From: Bacillaceae bacterium UBA7792
GTDB taxonomy: Bacteria; Bacillota; Bacilli; Bacillales; Cytobacillaceae
DNA length: 6,445 nt
Assembly: GCA_002480735.1 (NCBI GenBank)
Contig: DLCS01000036.1
Coordinates: 1-6,445 of the forward strand
Direction: 5' to 3'
The first letter of the stretch is position 1. Each line of letters starts with the position of its first letter. A model generated the notes under the pieces. The model was not told where the DNA came from. It ran no database searches and saw only the letters and a list, made by a program, of their open reading frames with translations. Of this stretch, positions 6,301 to 6,445 are shown one piece after another. The position numbers were made by a program, and so were the translations under genes.

Positions 6301-6445
6301 GCTTCTTCATCCTAATATCAGGGATTGGTCTGCCCTTTCTTTCAATATAAAAAACTTCAATTTTGTCGATGTGAATGTTGAAGGTTTCTCCATCAAATTC
6401 TGCTAAGTTTGTAATCTCCGCTTTTATTTGAAGGTAGTCTCCCTC
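6293..6445 (-). CDS. mnxF: C-terminal 50 residues of a small mnx operon protein, probably MnxF (5' end outside window)
   Basis: The frame is open from the right edge (codon at 6445-6443) to a TAG at 6295-6293, and no start codon is needed inside the window. The visible part begins EGDYLQIKAEITNL and ends in the basic tail RPIPDIRMKKHD. Its alternating hydrophobic pattern (FNIHIDKIEVFYIE) suggests beta strands. The stop overlaps the mnxG ATG as ATGATTAG. In the described mnx operon of marine Bacillus, the small copper-binding proteins MnxE and MnxF are encoded directly before mnxG and co-purify with it, so position is the main reason for the name. The sequence alone does not prove it. Confidence 0.65.
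   Translation of the reverse strand, partial: EGDYLQIKAEITNLAEFDGETFNIHIDKIEVFYIERKGRPIPDIRMKKHD
6310..6313 (-). promoter_or_regulatory. Ribosome binding site of mnxG
   Basis: AGGA on the minus strand lies nine bases before the ATG at 6300, inside the end of the preceding gene. With the eight-base ATGATTAG overlap it supports coupled translation of mnxG with the upstream gene, matching a stable complex of the products. Confidence 0.5.

Overview
The window looks like chromosome from a Bacillaceae species (Bacillus or a close relative, plausibly a marine Mn-oxidising type such as the SG-1 or PL-12 group). The evidence is the protein similarities, moderate-to-low GC, Bacillus-style Shine-Dalgarno sites, Rho-independent terminators, and a large multicopper oxidase that I recognise as MnxG, the spore-surface Mn(II) oxidase. 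No rRNA, tRNA, CRISPR array, insertion sequence or phage gene was seen.

Layout, left to right: (1) bases 1-625, plus strand: the C-terminal part of a polytopic membrane protein that begins outside the window. (2) 748-1671, minus strand: a complete heme O synthase (CtaB/CtaO family), convergent with the membrane gene, with a strong terminator at 693-732. A CRP/FNR-like palindrome lies upstream of it. (3) 1872-6445, minus strand: one tightly packed operon read right to left. It holds the last 50 codons of a small protein in the mnxF position, then mnxG (2636-6300), then a 255-codon Cys-rich gene of unknown function that overlaps mnxG by ATGA. A strong terminator follows at 1818-1852. The operon promoter and the earlier mnx genes would lie to the right, outside the window.

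The main surprise is that mnxG is interrupted twice within about 120 bases. An in-frame TGA (5434-5436) stands where a Trp codon is expected, and one base is missing between 5314 and 5313, again at an expected Trp codon. Repairing both gives one continuous protein of 1221 residues, close to the roughly 1.2 kb-residue size known for MnxG. As read, the gene gives a 288-residue N-terminal piece and an 878-residue C-terminal frame, and the HCHxxxHxxxxM copper motif lies in neither. This is either a recent inactivation or a patch of poor sequence; a programmed event is not supported by the local sequence.

The second point of interest is the gene downstream of mnxG. It is translationally coupled to mnxG and encodes a Cys-rich N-terminus plus two similar small beta-rich modules that look Sm/DUF2642-like. 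I do not know it as part of the described mnxA-G set, and it is a candidate extra component of the Mn-oxidising spore-surface system.
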